This document shows, in pieces, positions 6,274 to 6,818 of a stretch of 6,818 nucleotides of DNA (positions within the stretch are counted from its first letter, which is position 1; the number at the start of each line of letters is the position of its first letter). The notes beneath the pieces are model-generated. The model was given only the letters and a program-made list of their open reading frames with translations, did not search any database and had not been told where the DNA came from. The position numbers and the translations under genes were made by a program. This stretch comes from Chloroflexota bacterium (GTDB lineage: Bacteria; Chloroflexota; Anaerolineae; Anaerolineales; UBA4823), in NCBI GenBank assembly GCA_021849525.1, contig JAJZSS010000083.1, forward strand, positions 1 through 6,818, in the 5' to 3' direction.

Positions 6274-6675
6274 ATGACGCATATGACAACCAATACCATC
6301 CCCGAAAAATACATGGCCTGGCTGAAAGGCCGCGCCTTTGCGCACCTGGCGACGCTGATGCCGGATGGCAGCCCGCAGGTGACGCCGGTGTGGGTCGATA
6401 GCGATGGCGTTTACATCCTGGTGAACACCGCCCGCGGGCGGCAAAAAGATATCAATATGCAGCGCGATGGGCGGGTGGCGCTTTCGATCCAGGATCCAGA
6501 CAACCCTTACGAATACATGCAGGTGCGGGGTCTGGTGGAATTAAGCACCGAGAATGGGGCGCGCCAGCATATCGACGAGCTATCTGTGCGCTATACCGGG
6601 CATGCTTACCAGGGCAGCCCGGACCAGGTGCGGGTGATTTATTTCATCCGCCCGATGTACCCGATCGATGAATAG
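6274..6675 (+). CDS. PPOX-class, probably F420-dependent, split-barrel oxidoreductase
   Basis: This small cytoplasmic protein of 133 residues has the usual length for the pyridoxamine-5'-phosphate-oxidase-like FDOR-B group. Landmarks in order are FAHLATLMPDGSPQVTPVWV (22-41), the first barrel strands; NTARGRQKDINM (51-62), the phosphate/cofactor-side basic loop; ALSIQDPDNPYEYMQVRG (69-86); and a C-terminal strand ending VIYFIRP. Members bind F420, FMN or related flavins and reduce varied small molecules; cofactor and substrate cannot be decided here. The ATG at 6274 has GAGAGG only 4 nt upstream. An in-frame ATG at 6283 is an alternative with over-long spacing. A lone TACAAT (6250-6255) might give a short-leader promoter; otherwise it is read through from the transporter gene. 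Its 3' end overlaps the next ORF by 8 nt. Confidence 0.87.
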   Translation: MTHMTTNTIPEKYMAWLKGRAFAHLATLMPDGSPQVTPVWVDSDGVYILVNTARGRQKDINMQRDGRVALSIQDPDNPYEYMQVRGLVELSTENGARQHIDELSVRYTGHAYQGSPDQVRVIYFIRPMYPIDE

Positions 6676-6818
6676 CGAGATCAACCAACCCATGAGCAGG
6701 CGGGAGTTTTTAAAGCTGAGCGCGCTGGCGCTGACGGGTGGGCTGGTAGGCGCCGGGGCGCTAGGCTACGCCCGGCAGGTGGAGACGGATTGGATCGAGA
6801 CAAACCAGCGCACGCTGC
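6668..6818 (+). CDS. Tat-exported protein, probable YkuE/YaeI-like metallophosphoesterase (5' part)
   Basis: The first 50 codons are present before the right edge. A twin-arginine signal is clear: SRREFLK (residues 10-16), then a hydrophobic Ala/Gly/Leu core to about residue 33. The residues after it (GYARQVETDWIETNQRTL) resemble the spacer that in YkuE/YaeI-type calcineurin-like phosphoesterases precedes the first metal motif (DLH). That motif is beyond the edge, so the enzyme call is inference; Tat export is solid. The start is uncertain: ATG at 6668 overlaps the previous stop by 8 nt but has no ribosome site of its own, while in-frame ATG at 6692 starts directly at MSRREFLK with only a weak GAGA upstream. 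The overlap favours coupled translation with the oxidoreductase gene. Confidence 0.65.
   Translation, partial: MNSEINQPMSRREFLKLSALALTGGLVGAGALGYARQVETDWIETNQRTL

Overview
The window looks like ordinary chromosomal DNA of a moderately GC-rich bacterium. Four things fit a Chloroflexota (Anaerolineae-like) genome: a NarL-type two-component pair with a long PAS/GAF sensor, an F420-type split-barrel oxidoreductase, an IS1182-like transposase N-terminal protein, and a secreted protein starting in the style of Chloroflexota multicopper oxidases. That placement rests on remembered family resemblance and is an inference. No rRNA, tRNA, CRISPR array or complete insertion sequence was seen.

Layout. 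On the minus strand, 1-238 is the 5' end of an exported protein running off the left edge. It is preceded by an apparent 25-codon leader ORF (235-312) with a near-perfect Shine-Dalgarno, whose stop overlaps the start of the exported protein. Upstream of it, 404-1252 (minus) encodes a 282-residue protein resembling only the N-terminal half of an IS1182/InsH-type transposase. The 287-nt gap 1253-1539 holds a weak minus-strand promoter candidate and a perfect 15-bp GC-rich hairpin (1434-1468), the likely terminator of the next minus-strand operon.

That operon (minus strand, 5332 to 1540) is a two-component system. A membrane-anchored histidine kinase with three PAS and two GAF domains (2165-5332) overlaps by 29 nt a NarL/FixJ-type response regulator (1540-2193). 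PAS1 and PAS2 of the kinase are a clear internal duplication.

A 190-nt divergent region with a TATAAT box facing each way separates the kinase from a plus-strand group: a CadD-like cadmium-resistance/LysE-superfamily membrane protein (5565-6203), a small PPOX/F420-type split-barrel oxidoreductase (6274-6675) and the start of a Tat-exported protein, probably a YkuE/YaeI-like metallophosphoesterase (6668-6818, cut by the right edge). The last two overlap by 8 nt.

Functionally, the strongest case for genes working together is the kinase/regulator pair. Its divergent position next to the CadD-like transporter, and a His/Cys-rich GAF domain in the kinase, allow a metal-responsive circuit as a hypothesis. 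Nothing in the sequence proves it, and I see no convincing wholly new system.
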